From CAYYMX01 sp964473045 (GTDB lineage: Bacteria > Pseudomonadota > Alphaproteobacteria > Methylaequorales > Methylaequoraceae): DNA of 6,224 nt. Made by a program: the position numbers and the translations under genes. Positions within the stretch are counted from its first letter, which is position 1; every line of letters begins with the position of its first letter. The notes beneath the pieces are model-generated. The model saw nothing but the letters and a program-made list of their open reading frames with translations, was not told the DNA's origin and searched no databases. The stretch spans positions 1-6,224 of the forward strand of contig CAYYMX010000081.1 in NCBI GenBank assembly GCA_964473045.1, given 5' to 3'. Below, piece after piece: positions 1 through 5,854 of the stretch.

Positions 1-720
1 AACACCTACCGAATGTTCAAATTGTGCAGACAACGATTTGTCGCAGGTAACAGCAGTCCATCCGTCCGATAGAACTTTAACTTTAAAACCACCTATATTT
101 ATCATGGGTTCAATAGTAAAAAACATTCCCTCTTGGAGAATAACACCCTCTCCAGGTTTTCCAAAGTGTAAAATACTTGGATGACTATGAAAAACTTTGC
201 CCAAACCATGACCGCAAAAATCTCTTACAACAGAGTAGTTTTTTTTTTAAACAAATGATTGAATTGCATATCCTATATCTCCAGTTGTGTTACCAGGTTT
301 GACAGCCTCAATCCCTTTCATCATCGCTTCATAGGTAATCTCAACAAGTTTTTGAGCCTTTAGTTTTACTTTCCCAACGTAAAACATTCTACTGGTATCA
401 CCGTGCCAGCCATTCAATATAGGTGTTACATCTATATTTAAAATATCTCCATCTTCTAAAACTTTTTCACAAGGTATTCCATGGCAAACAACATGATTGA
501 CAGATGTGCAAATTGATTTTGGAAACCCCTTATAGTTTAGTGGGGCTGGAGTTGCTCCATTTTTTTCTTGAAATGAGTGGCAGATTTTGTCAATTTCTGA
601 AGTGGAAATTCCAGGTTTAATAAAGTCAGTTATGTAATCTAAGCAGCTAGAAGCTAGCTGACCAGCTTGTCTCATATAATCAAATTCTTTGTCATTATGT
701 AATTTTATACTTTCTGTCAT
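1..720 (-). pseudogene. map: Type I methionine aminopeptidase, interrupted by an in-frame stop and cut by the window edge
   Basis: Removes the N-terminal methionine from nascent cytosolic proteins. Reading from the ATG at 720, the frame matches type I MetAP without gaps in E. coli numbering as I recall it: H80 (VCHGIP), metal ligands D97 (NIDVTP) and D108 (HGDTSR), H171 (CGHGLG), H178 (FHSH), E204 (TIEP) and E235 (QFEHS). Codon 158 is TAA (complement of 247-249); the same frame then stays open to base 1 with perfect family similarity. E. coli has Glu there, so one GAA to TAA change would explain it. The 157-residue product would lack H171, H178, E204 and E235 and should be inactive. About 10-20 C-terminal residues lie beyond the window. 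I chose the ATG at 720 over an upstream in-frame ATG at 762 because similarity begins at MTESIKLHND and the 762 start would add an atypical hydrophobic leader. A true pseudogene is surprising for a normally essential gene, so a sequence error or a second map copy is possible. Confidence 0.88.
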
Positions 721-785
721 AAAAATTAGAAATAGGATATCGTATACTAAATAAATTTGCACAATTAGTAAAAACTAAAATTAAA
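721..785. promoter_or_regulatory. Divergent intergenic region between map and the cinA-like gene
   Basis: This 65-base AT-rich gap separates two divergent genes, so it must hold the promoters of both unless either is read from afar. On the plus strand TATACT at 743-748 matches five of six bases of a sigma-70 -10 box, but no good -35 box lies 16-18 bases upstream. No clear -10/-35 pair is visible on the minus strand. Neither start codon has a recognisable Shine-Dalgarno sequence. The promoter role follows mainly from the gene layout. Confidence 0.3.
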
Positions 786-1526
786 ATGTTAAGAAAAAAA
801 TCTGGTATTATTATTATTGGAAATGAAATTATTTCTGGAAAAACTTTAGATAAAAATTCAAACTTTCTTTGCAAAAGATTAACTGAAATAGGAATAGATG
901 TTGATGAAGTGTGCGTCATTAAGGATATTGAAAAAAAAATCATTGAAAAAGTAAGATTTTTTAGTTCAAAATATGATTTTGTTTTTACAACTGGAGGTAT
1001 TGGACCAACACATGACGATATAACTTCCAATTCTGTTGCAAAGGCAATGAACTTGAAACTTGTTTTAAATCCAGAAGCCAAAAAACGACTTGAAAAACAT
1101 TATAATGATGATGTTTTAACTAATGCAAGATTAAAAATGGCATACCTTCCTGAGACAGCTTCTTTGATAGATAATCCGGTAAGCATTGCTCCTGGTTTTC
1201 AAATAAAAAATGTATATGTTTTTCCAGGTGTACCTAAAATCTTACAAATAATGTTTGAAGGATTCTTTGAAAAAATTGCAAATGGGAAAAAAATTTATCA
1301 AAAAAATCTAACAACTACATTGTCCGAAGGAATAATTGGAGATTATATTGAGAGTGTACAAAAAATGTTTTTAGAATTAGAAATAGGTAGTTATCCTTAT
1401 TTTAAAAAAAATTCTTTTGGGGTATCTCTTGTGATAAAAGGCGATAAAAAAACCAAAGTTGATCAAGCAACAAAAAAAATTTTTAATTATCTAAAATTAG
1501 CAAATGGAAACCCAAGACTATTTTAA
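786..1526 (+). CDS. Stand-alone CinA N-terminal / MoaB-Mog-like molybdopterin-binding domain protein
   Basis: 246 residues. The Mog/MoaB fold is recognisable from GNEIISG at residues 12-18, the TTGGIGPTHDD signature at 68-78, which lines the molybdopterin- or nucleotide-binding site in this superfamily, and FPGVP at 146-150. Residues about 1-165 are the domain shared with competence/damage-inducible protein A (COG1058). The remaining 80 residues look like the short alpha/beta subdomain that follows it in CinA. The C-terminal nicotinamide-nucleotide deamidase domain (PncC) of full CinA is absent, so this is the short form. Full CinA has ADP-ribose pyrophosphatase activity in its N-terminal part; whether this short form does is unknown. 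The name 'competence' should not be taken as function. The ATG has no clear ribosome binding site. The gene diverges from map, and its last 9 bases overlap the end of the convergent PopZ-like gene. Confidence 0.87.
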   Translation: MLRKKSGIIIIGNEIISGKTLDKNSNFLCKRLTEIGIDVDEVCVIKDIEKKIIEKVRFFSSKYDFVFTTGGIGPTHDDITSNSVAKAMNLKLVLNPEAKKRLEKHYNDDVLTNARLKMAYLPETASLIDNPVSIAPGFQIKNVYVFPGVPKILQIMFEGFFEKIANGKKIYQKNLTTTLSEGIIGDYIESVQKMFLELEIGSYPYFKKNSFGVSLVIKGDKKTKVDQATKKIFNYLKLANGNPRLF

Positions 1527-1928
1527 TTTTTTCTCAAGAATTTGGTTGGTATGATTGCGAAATTCTTTTTCAAATGATTTTTTTAAATTATTTTTTAACC
1601 AAACTTTAACTCTTTCTTCAAAAATTTGTTTGATATCATTGCTGATTCTTTCTTTTTGGTTGTTTTTTGCATTGACATTTATCAAGCCTTCATTTTTATC
1701 AAAATCAATATTTTCCCAGTTTTTCATCCCATGCATTTTTTTTTGTAATTCTTTTAAAACTTTTATAGAAGTTTCATTAATGTCTTGAAAATCTTCATTG
1801 GTCTCTGACTTAGGAGAAATTATTTGTTGGTTTTCCTGATTAGAAATCATTTCATTCTCTCTTTTAGCTTCAGAGACTAGATTGTATATCGATGCTAAAA
1901 TATCTTCTATTGATTTTTCTTTATGCAT
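1518..1928 (-). CDS. PopZ-like (DUF2497-type) small protein
   Basis: 136 residues, mostly charged and polar, with no membrane segment or signal peptide. The N-terminus has KSIEDILASIYNLVSEAK (residues 5-22), close to the 'S-[MI]-E-[ED]-I-L-A-S-I-R' helix that opens alphaproteobacterial DUF2497/PopZ proteins. The middle (about 23-95) is low complexity, rich in N, E, K and Q, as expected of the disordered PopZ linker. The C-terminus (about 98-135) is predicted helical, with EERVKVWLKNN at 104-114 resembling the family's oligomerisation end 'LKEWLDxNLPxLVE'. PopZ forms a polar scaffold that anchors the chromosome origin and cell-cycle proteins in Caulobacter; a scaffold role here is inference only. 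It ends in TAG and overlaps the convergent cinA-like gene by 9 bases. The valS gene that often lies next to this family is not in the window. The family call is by eye and moderately secure. Confidence 0.65.
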   Translation of the reverse strand: MHKEKSIEDILASIYNLVSEAKRENEMISNQENQQIISPKSETNEDFQDINETSIKVLKELQKKMHGMKNWENIDFDKNEGLINVNAKNNQKERISNDIKQIFEERVKVWLKNNLKKSFEKEFRNHTNQILEKKLK

Positions 1929-1984
1929 TGTCGTAAAAAGTTAAAAATTTATGATAGAATATAATTAAAAAAAATTAAATAAAA
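1929..1984. promoter_or_regulatory. Divergent promoter region with a consensus -10 box
   Basis: This 56-base, nearly pure A/T gap lies between the divergent PopZ-like gene and the membrane-protein gene. On the plus strand TATAAT at 1960-1965 is a perfect sigma-70 -10 hexamer, about 20 bases before the ATG at 1985, which would give a leader of roughly a dozen bases. No convincing -35 box is present at 16-18 bases. On the minus strand TATCAT (complement of 1951-1956) matches five of six bases and could serve the PopZ-like gene. In DNA this AT-rich such matches arise by chance, so only the layout is strong evidence. Confidence 0.35.
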
Positions 1985-2434
1985 ATGTCACAACAAATTG
2001 TATATCAAATAATTCCATTTTCTTTTATTTTTGTTTTTATAATTTTTCTTTTAAGTTTAAAAAAAAATAAGATAATTACAAATAAAGTTGAAGAAAACTT
2101 AAACGAAAATAAAACTTTATTAGAAAGAACATTTCTTGAAAACTCTGAATCAAAATTAGTTGCTTTAAGAGAACTTTATAAACAGGACCTAATAGGATCA
2201 GAAATTTATGTTAAAAAAACGGAATTAATTGCTAATTCTATTGCCAAAAAGATAGGCAAAGATATTTTTGAATTTGCACAAAATAAGAAAAATGAAATTT
2301 ATGAAAGTTTAAAGGGTGACATAATAAAAAAGGCTAATACAGACAAGAATAATGATAATAAAACAGATTTAGATTTGCTAATCTCCTCAGTTGATAAGAG
2401 AATTGAAAAGGGAATTTATTATGAAAAAAAATAA
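1985..2434 (+). CDS. Single-pass membrane protein with SHOCT-like segment, unknown function
   Basis: 149 residues. One hydrophobic helix at about residues 6-25 is followed at once by KKNK. By the positive-inside rule this puts the N-terminus outside the inner membrane and the soluble part in the cytoplasm. Residues about 57-82 (KLVALRELYKQDLIGSEIYVKKTELI is the span) look like a SHOCT domain, a short helical pair with the pattern 'L-x-x-L-x-x-L-[YH]-x-x-G-x-I-[ST]-x-x-E-[FY]-x-x-K-K-x-x-L-[IL]'. The remainder is charged and probably helical or coiled coil. The gene has no obvious Shine-Dalgarno site. Its last 14 bases overlap the next gene, suggesting coupled translation and possibly joint function with that small PopZ-like protein. 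I do not recognise a named family for the whole protein; SHOCT domains often mark oligomerising or membrane-associated proteins of unknown role. Confidence 0.6.
   Translation: MSQQIVYQIIPFSFIFVFIIFLLSLKKNKIITNKVEENLNENKTLLERTFLENSESKLVALRELYKQDLIGSEIYVKKTELIANSIAKKIGKDIFEFAQNKKNEIYESLKGDIIKKANTDKNNDNKTDLDLLISSVDKRIEKGIYYEKK
2406..2413 (+). promoter_or_regulatory. Shine-Dalgarno site deciding the start of the 70-residue gene
   Basis: AAAAGGGA lies 7 bases before the ATG at 2421 and inside the 3' end of the preceding gene. It is one of the few purine-rich sites in the window with G's at a proper distance, and it favours the ATG at 2421 over the in-frame ATG at 2391, which has no such site and would extend the overlap. 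Confidence 0.5.
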
Positions 2435-2633
2435 TTCGGAAATCTTAGAGCAAGTTAGAAGTTCAATTATTAGGCATGGTGAACTTTCTTCCAAAAAGAC
2501 CGAAGAATTGGACTTGGAAACTTTTGACAATAAAAATATTGTTAATGAAAAAATTGAAAAATGGATTGCAACTAATGCTGAAAAAATTACAAGGGAGATT
2601 GTTCAGGAAGAAATTAAAAAACTTTTTAAATAA
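2421..2633 (+). CDS. Small PopZ/DUF2497 C-terminal-like protein
   Basis: 70 residues from the ATG at 2421, which I prefer to an ATG at 2391 because of the purine-rich site just before it. The N-terminus (NSEILEQVRSSII, 5-17) is a short helix loosely like the opening helix of DUF2497 proteins. The C-terminus (about 40-69), with EKIEKWIATNAEKITREIV at 43-61 and then QEEIKKLF, fits the family's closing pattern 'LKEWLDxNLPxLVERLVxEEIxRI' even better than the longer PopZ-like protein at 1518-1928. The two share E-[RK]-[VI]-x-x-W-[LI]-x-x-N-x-x-K. No linker region of PopZ length is present. It overlaps the membrane-protein gene by 14 bases and so is probably translated with it. It ends 3 bases before the stop of the convergent glycosyltransferase. 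Role unknown; possibly an oligomerisation partner of the longer protein. Confidence 0.6.
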   Translation: MKKNNSEILEQVRSSIIRHGELSSKKTEELDLETFDNKNIVNEKIEKWIATNAEKITREIVQEEIKKLFK

Positions 2634-2636
2634 TTT

Positions 2637-3371
2637 TTAAAATTTCATTTTTTTTATATGTTTCCATAATCTTTTTAATCCAGTCGGAGCATTTGTTTTT
2701 CTTCTTGTTGGCCATTTTCTAGTTGGGTCAAAAATTGTCCTGTCCAGACCTATATCCACTATTGCAGGTTTTTCAATTATTACTGTGTAGTATCCAAGTT
2801 TTTTATATTTTACTCCAATATCAATCTCGTTTTTGAAATTTTCATAGCCACCTATTAGTTTATAATCTTTCATTCTCTTTACACCAGGTCTAAATGAAAA
2901 ATAACCCCATTCCCAACCAGATTTACAAAAAACTTTTCTGTACCCAATTCGCCCTACTTTTTTTAAGGGTCCATAGCTAAATACATCAAGTCTGCTAGCA
3001 CTTTCTTTACTTTCTAACCAGACTTGAATTATTTTGTTATCAGTTTCTAAAATTTTTAGAGAATCTTCAATAAATTTTTTTCTGGTGTAAACCCAATCAT
3101 CCTCGCAATGAAAAACAAAGGGAGTTTGAATATTTTTGTAGGTATCTACTATGGATTTAATCTGCCCCTTCTTTTTTGAATTACAAATTACTTCAAGCTT
3201 TTTTCCCCAGTTTTTTTTGACATAATCATAAATATTTTTGTCAACGGAATCTTCAACTACAAATAATTTTTCTATTTTGTATGAGTTATATTTAAAAAAA
3301 CTTTCAAGAGTTTTATCTAGCAAATCTTTTCTGCCACAACTCGTTAAAACAAAACTCATTTTTTCTTGCAT
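2637..3371 (-). CDS. GT-A fold (family 2-like) glycosyltransferase
   Basis: 244 residues, cytosolic, no membrane segment. The start FVLTSCGRKDLLDKTLESF (residues 7-25) is the usual first beta strand and sugar-nucleotide loop of GT-A enzymes. CEDDW at 89-93 stands where the metal-binding DxD motif is expected, preceded by TPFVFH. GWEWGYFSFRPG at 152-163 and VDIGLDRT at 205-212, resembling the 'HIG' motif common near the end of such enzymes, complete the acceptor side. It probably adds a sugar to a surface polysaccharide or lipopolysaccharide, given the adjacent GDP-sugar genes; donor and acceptor cannot be read from the sequence. ATG codons at 3371 and 3359 are both possible starts; the second has a weak purine-rich stretch before it. 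The length is short for family 2 but complete for the catalytic domain. It diverges from gmd. Confidence 0.75.
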   Translation of the reverse strand: MQEKMSFVLTSCGRKDLLDKTLESFFKYNSYKIEKLFVVEDSVDKNIYDYVKKNWGKKLEVICNSKKKGQIKSIVDTYKNIQTPFVFHCEDDWVYTRKKFIEDSLKILETDNKIIQVWLESKESASRLDVFSYGPLKKVGRIGYRKVFCKSGWEWGYFSFRPGVKRMKDYKLIGGYENFKNEIDIGVKYKKLGYYTVIIEKPAIVDIGLDRTIFDPTRKWPTRRKTNAPTGLKRLWKHIKKMKF

Positions 3372-3416
3372 AAGACATAATATATATATAACTTAAAATT
3401 TTGCAAAATCTTAAAA
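3372..3416. promoter_or_regulatory. Divergent region between glycosyltransferase and gmd, with a short AT repeat
   Basis: This 45-base gap contains an alternating TA tract at about 3380-3390. On the plus strand TATAAC at 3387-3392 matches five of six bases of a -10 box about 24 bases before the gmd ATG; TTGCAT at 3366-3371 is a poor -35 candidate at a short 15-base spacing. Both strands need a promoter here or read-through, so a regulatory role is inferred from the layout. Confidence 0.3.
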
Positions 3417-4463
3417 ATGAAAAAAACAGCACTTATTACGGGTATCACTGGACAAGATGGAGCGTATTTAGCTGAATTACTTTTAAATAAAAACTACATA
3501 GTTCACGGGATAAAAAGAAGATCTTCCACTATAAACACTGAAAGAATTGACCATTTATATTTGGACCCATTAGAAAATAAAACTGATTTAATCTTACATC
3601 ATGGTGACTTAACTGACGCTACAAATCTTTTAAGACTTATATGTGAAATTAAACCTGATGAAATTTATAACCTTGCTGCTCAAAGTCATGTTATGGTTAG
3701 TTTTGAAACACCAGAATATACAGCAAATTCTGATTCACTAGGCACATTAAGAATATTAGAAGCAATTAGAATTTTAAAATTAGAAAAAAAAATTAAATTC
3801 TATCAAGCATCAACATCAGAACTATTTGGTAATTCAGGAAAAAAAACACAAAGCGAGGAAACTCCTTTTTCTCCTGAAAGTCCTTATGCAACTGCAAAAC
3901 TATATTCATACTGGATTACAAAAAATTATCGAGATGCATACGGAATTTTTGCTAGTAACGGTATTTTATTTAATCATGAAGGCCCCACAAGAGGAGAAAC
4001 ATTTGTTACAAGAAAAATTACAATAGGAATATCTGAAATTTTGGCAAAAAAGAGAAAATCAATTTTTTTGGGTAATTTAGATGCCAAAAGAGACTGGGGG
4101 CATGCTAAAGATTTTGTTAATGGGATTTGGAAGATTCTTCAATACCACAAACCAGATGATTTTGTACTTGCAACTGGGAGAACTTATTCTGTAAGAGATT
4201 TTGTTGAACAAGCCTTTTTGTGTGTTGACATGAAAATAAAATGGATTGGTAAAGGTTTAAAAGAAATAGGTGTTAACAAAGAAAATGGAAATACCCTTGT
4301 AAAAGTTGATAAAAGATATTATAGGCCGCTTGAAGTTAATTATTTGAGAGGTGATTCTAAAAAAGCAGAAAGACTTTTGAACTGGAAATGTAAAATATCT
4401 TTTAGAGAATTAGTAAAGGAGATGGTATTTAGCGATTTAAAAAGAAACAAGATTGTTTTATGA
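3417..4463 (+). CDS. gmd: GDP-mannose 4,6-dehydratase
   Basis: 348 residues, full length for the family. Converts GDP-D-mannose to GDP-4-keto-6-deoxy-D-mannose in the cytoplasm, using tightly bound NADP. An extended short-chain dehydrogenase: the dinucleotide-binding motif GITGQDG is at residues 9-15, RRSS at 34-37 is typical of NADP-binding Gmd, and NLAAQSHV at 85-92 follows. The catalytic set is T133 and E135 (STSELFG), Y157 and K161 (SPYATAK). The signature usually read as NHESPxRGETFVTRKIT appears as NHEGPTRG at 186-193 followed by ETFVTRKIT, with Ser to Gly and a Thr in the variable place. RDWGHAKDFV at 225-234 is the usual GDP-binding segment. It starts at the only good ATG, without a clear Shine-Dalgarno site, and overlaps manC by 4 bases (ATGA), so the two form an operon that supplies GDP-6-deoxyhexoses. 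The next enzyme (for example Fcl, Rmd or Per) is not in the window. Confidence 0.96.
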   Translation: MKKTALITGITGQDGAYLAELLLNKNYIVHGIKRRSSTINTERIDHLYLDPLENKTDLILHHGDLTDATNLLRLICEIKPDEIYNLAAQSHVMVSFETPEYTANSDSLGTLRILEAIRILKLEKKIKFYQASTSELFGNSGKKTQSEETPFSPESPYATAKLYSYWITKNYRDAYGIFASNGILFNHEGPTRGETFVTRKITIGISEILAKKRKSIFLGNLDAKRDWGHAKDFVNGIWKILQYHKPDDFVLATGRTYSVRDFVEQAFLCVDMKIKWIGKGLKEIGVNKENGNTLVKVDKRYYRPLEVNYLRGDSKKAERLLNWKCKISFRELVKEMVFSDLKRNKIVL

Positions 4464-5854
4464 GAAAAATAACTCCTATAATTTTGTCTGGAGGAATGGG
4501 TATGAGGCTTTGGCCATTATCTAGTAAGAATTTACCCAAGCAATTTTTAAAAATACCTTTTGATTCCAAATTAAATTTGTTCCAAAAAACTATAAAAGGT
4601 TTTAAAAAAAAAAAAACTTTTAATGAACCACTTGTTATTTGTTCTGATAGCCATAAATTTCTTGCTGTAGAGAGTTTAAGTAACATAAGATCAAAAAATT
4701 CAGGGATTATTGTTGAGGAAATTCAAAGGAATACCGCAACATCAGTATTGCTTGGAGTTTTATATTCTTTGAAAAATTTAGATTCCGATTATTCACTAAT
4801 AACTCCATCAGATCATCATATCCCAAATAGAAATTATGAAGATTTAATTCCTGGAAATTTGAATATTAATGATGGGCATTATATATACGGAATAAAACCG
4901 TTAAGTCCGTCATCTGACTTTGGTTATATAGAAGTAAATGATTATTCCAAAAGAAAATCCAAAGTGACTAAATTTCATGAAAAACCAAGTGAAAGAATTG
5001 CAAAGACATATATTAAAAATAATTTTTTTTGGAATTCTGGAATTTTTTTAATTAACAATAAAATTATTGTAAATGATTATAAAAGATTTCAACCTAGGAT
5101 TTTAAAATACTGCGAAAAAATAATCAGAAATCTTAAAAGAGATTTAGAATTTTTTAGAGCGCAAAAAAAGTTGCTCGCTCCCCTTCCTGATCTTTCATTT
5201 GATTCTGCAATTTTAGAAAAAAACAATAATTTAGAAATGGTAAAACTTAATATTGAATGGAAAGATCTAGGTACTTGGAATGCTTTGAAGGATACGATCA
5301 AAAAAAGTACCATTAAATTAAATCAAAATTCTAAAATTTTTAATAATTCAAAAAACACGTTGGTGCTCAGCGAAAAAAAAAATACCGTAATTAATGGGGT
5401 TTCTAATCTTACCGTGGTATCTACCGAAGATTCACTTCTGGTGAGTGCCAATGAATCTTCAAATAAAATAAAGGATATTTTATCGAAAAAAAACTTCAAA
5501 AATTTCTTAAATTCAGGATCTATTGTTTTTAAACCATGGGGGTCATACCAAGTAATTTTAGAAGACAAAGAATATTTAATAAAAAAAATACTTGTGAAAA
5601 CTTCTCATAGATTGTCTTTACAGAAGCACAAACATCGATCTGAACATTGGGTTGTTGTTAGTGGTAAAGCTAGAATTACAAAAGGAAAAAAAACAAAAAT
5701 CATAGTAAAAGATGAATCAACTTTTATTCCAAAGGGAGAAGTTCATTGCATTGAAAATTGTGGTGATGTAATTTTGGAAATCATTGAAATTCAAATGGGG
5801 AAATTGCTCTCTGAAGACGATATTATTCGTTTGGATGATCCTTATAAAAGGTAG
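4460..5854 (+). CDS. manC: Mannose-1-phosphate guanylyltransferase / mannose-6-phosphate isomerase, bifunctional
   Basis: 464 residues, the usual length for the fused type II enzyme (ManC/CpsB/AlgA/XanB). It isomerises fructose-6-phosphate to mannose-6-phosphate and joins mannose-1-phosphate to GTP to give GDP-mannose, which the product of the upstream gmd consumes. N-terminal nucleotidyltransferase domain: pyrophosphorylase motif LSGGMGMRLWPLS at 9-21 with PKQFL at 26-30, PSDHH at 116-120, FHEKPS at 172-177 (usually FVEKP), WNSGIF at 191-196 and WKDLGTW at 267-273. C-terminal cupin isomerase: KPWGSYQ at 358-364, QKHKHRSEHWVVVSGKA at 388-404 with likely metal ligands H390, H392 and E395, and H429 in PKGEVHCIEN. 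The start ATG lies in the ATGA overlap with gmd, implying coupled translation. Oddities are the Met residues in the G-loop, LSS in place of the common LSR, and a run of 13 A's (4604-4616) encoding K49-K52. Its 3' end overlaps the next, convergent gene by 32 bases. Confidence 0.95.
   Translation: MRKITPIILSGGMGMRLWPLSSKNLPKQFLKIPFDSKLNLFQKTIKGFKKKKTFNEPLVICSDSHKFLAVESLSNIRSKNSGIIVEEIQRNTATSVLLGVLYSLKNLDSDYSLITPSDHHIPNRNYEDLIPGNLNINDGHYIYGIKPLSPSSDFGYIEVNDYSKRKSKVTKFHEKPSERIAKTYIKNNFFWNSGIFLINNKIIVNDYKRFQPRILKYCEKIIRNLKRDLEFFRAQKKLLAPLPDLSFDSAILEKNNNLEMVKLNIEWKDLGTWNALKDTIKKSTIKLNQNSKIFNNSKNTLVLSEKKNTVINGVSNLTVVSTEDSLLVSANESSNKIKDILSKKNFKNFLNSGSIVFKPWGSYQVILEDKEYLIKKILVKTSHRLSLQKHKHRSEHWVVVSGKARITKGKKTKIIVKDESTFIPKGEVHCIENCGDVILEIIEIQMGKLLSEDDIIRLDDPYKR

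Noticed and set aside
247..249. Stop codon reassignment (TAA read as an amino acid)
   Set aside because: Other genes here end properly in TAA, for example at 1524-1526 and 2631-2633, with no conserved sequence beyond.
695..1081. Minus-strand open frame of 128 codons overlapping map and the cinA-like gene
   Set aside because: It is antisense to two well-recognised genes and its translation has no recognisable motif; it is a by-product of the coding frames.
1555..1788. Plus-strand open frame of 77 codons rich in Phe, Leu and Ser, looking like a membrane protein
   Set aside because: It is the exact complement of the Lys/Glu/Asn-rich PopZ-like gene; antisense of such sequence always looks hydrophobic.
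2610..2655. AT-only imperfect inverted repeat (2610-2620 with 2634-2646) followed by eight T's, as a terminator
   Set aside because: The stem has one G-C pair and a bulge; such structures are expected by chance in DNA this AT-rich.
3380..3390. Alternating TA tract as a microsatellite switch
   Set aside because: Only about five units in an AT-rich gap; more likely promoter-like sequence or chance.
3826..4026. Plus-strand open frame of 66 codons inside gmd
   Set aside because: It lies within gmd in another frame, and gmd carries the family motifs through the same bases.
4429..5568. Three minus-strand open frames opposite manC (4429-4686, 5089-5313, 5323-5568)
   Set aside because: manC is continuous and motif-rich across all of them, and their translations show no family features.
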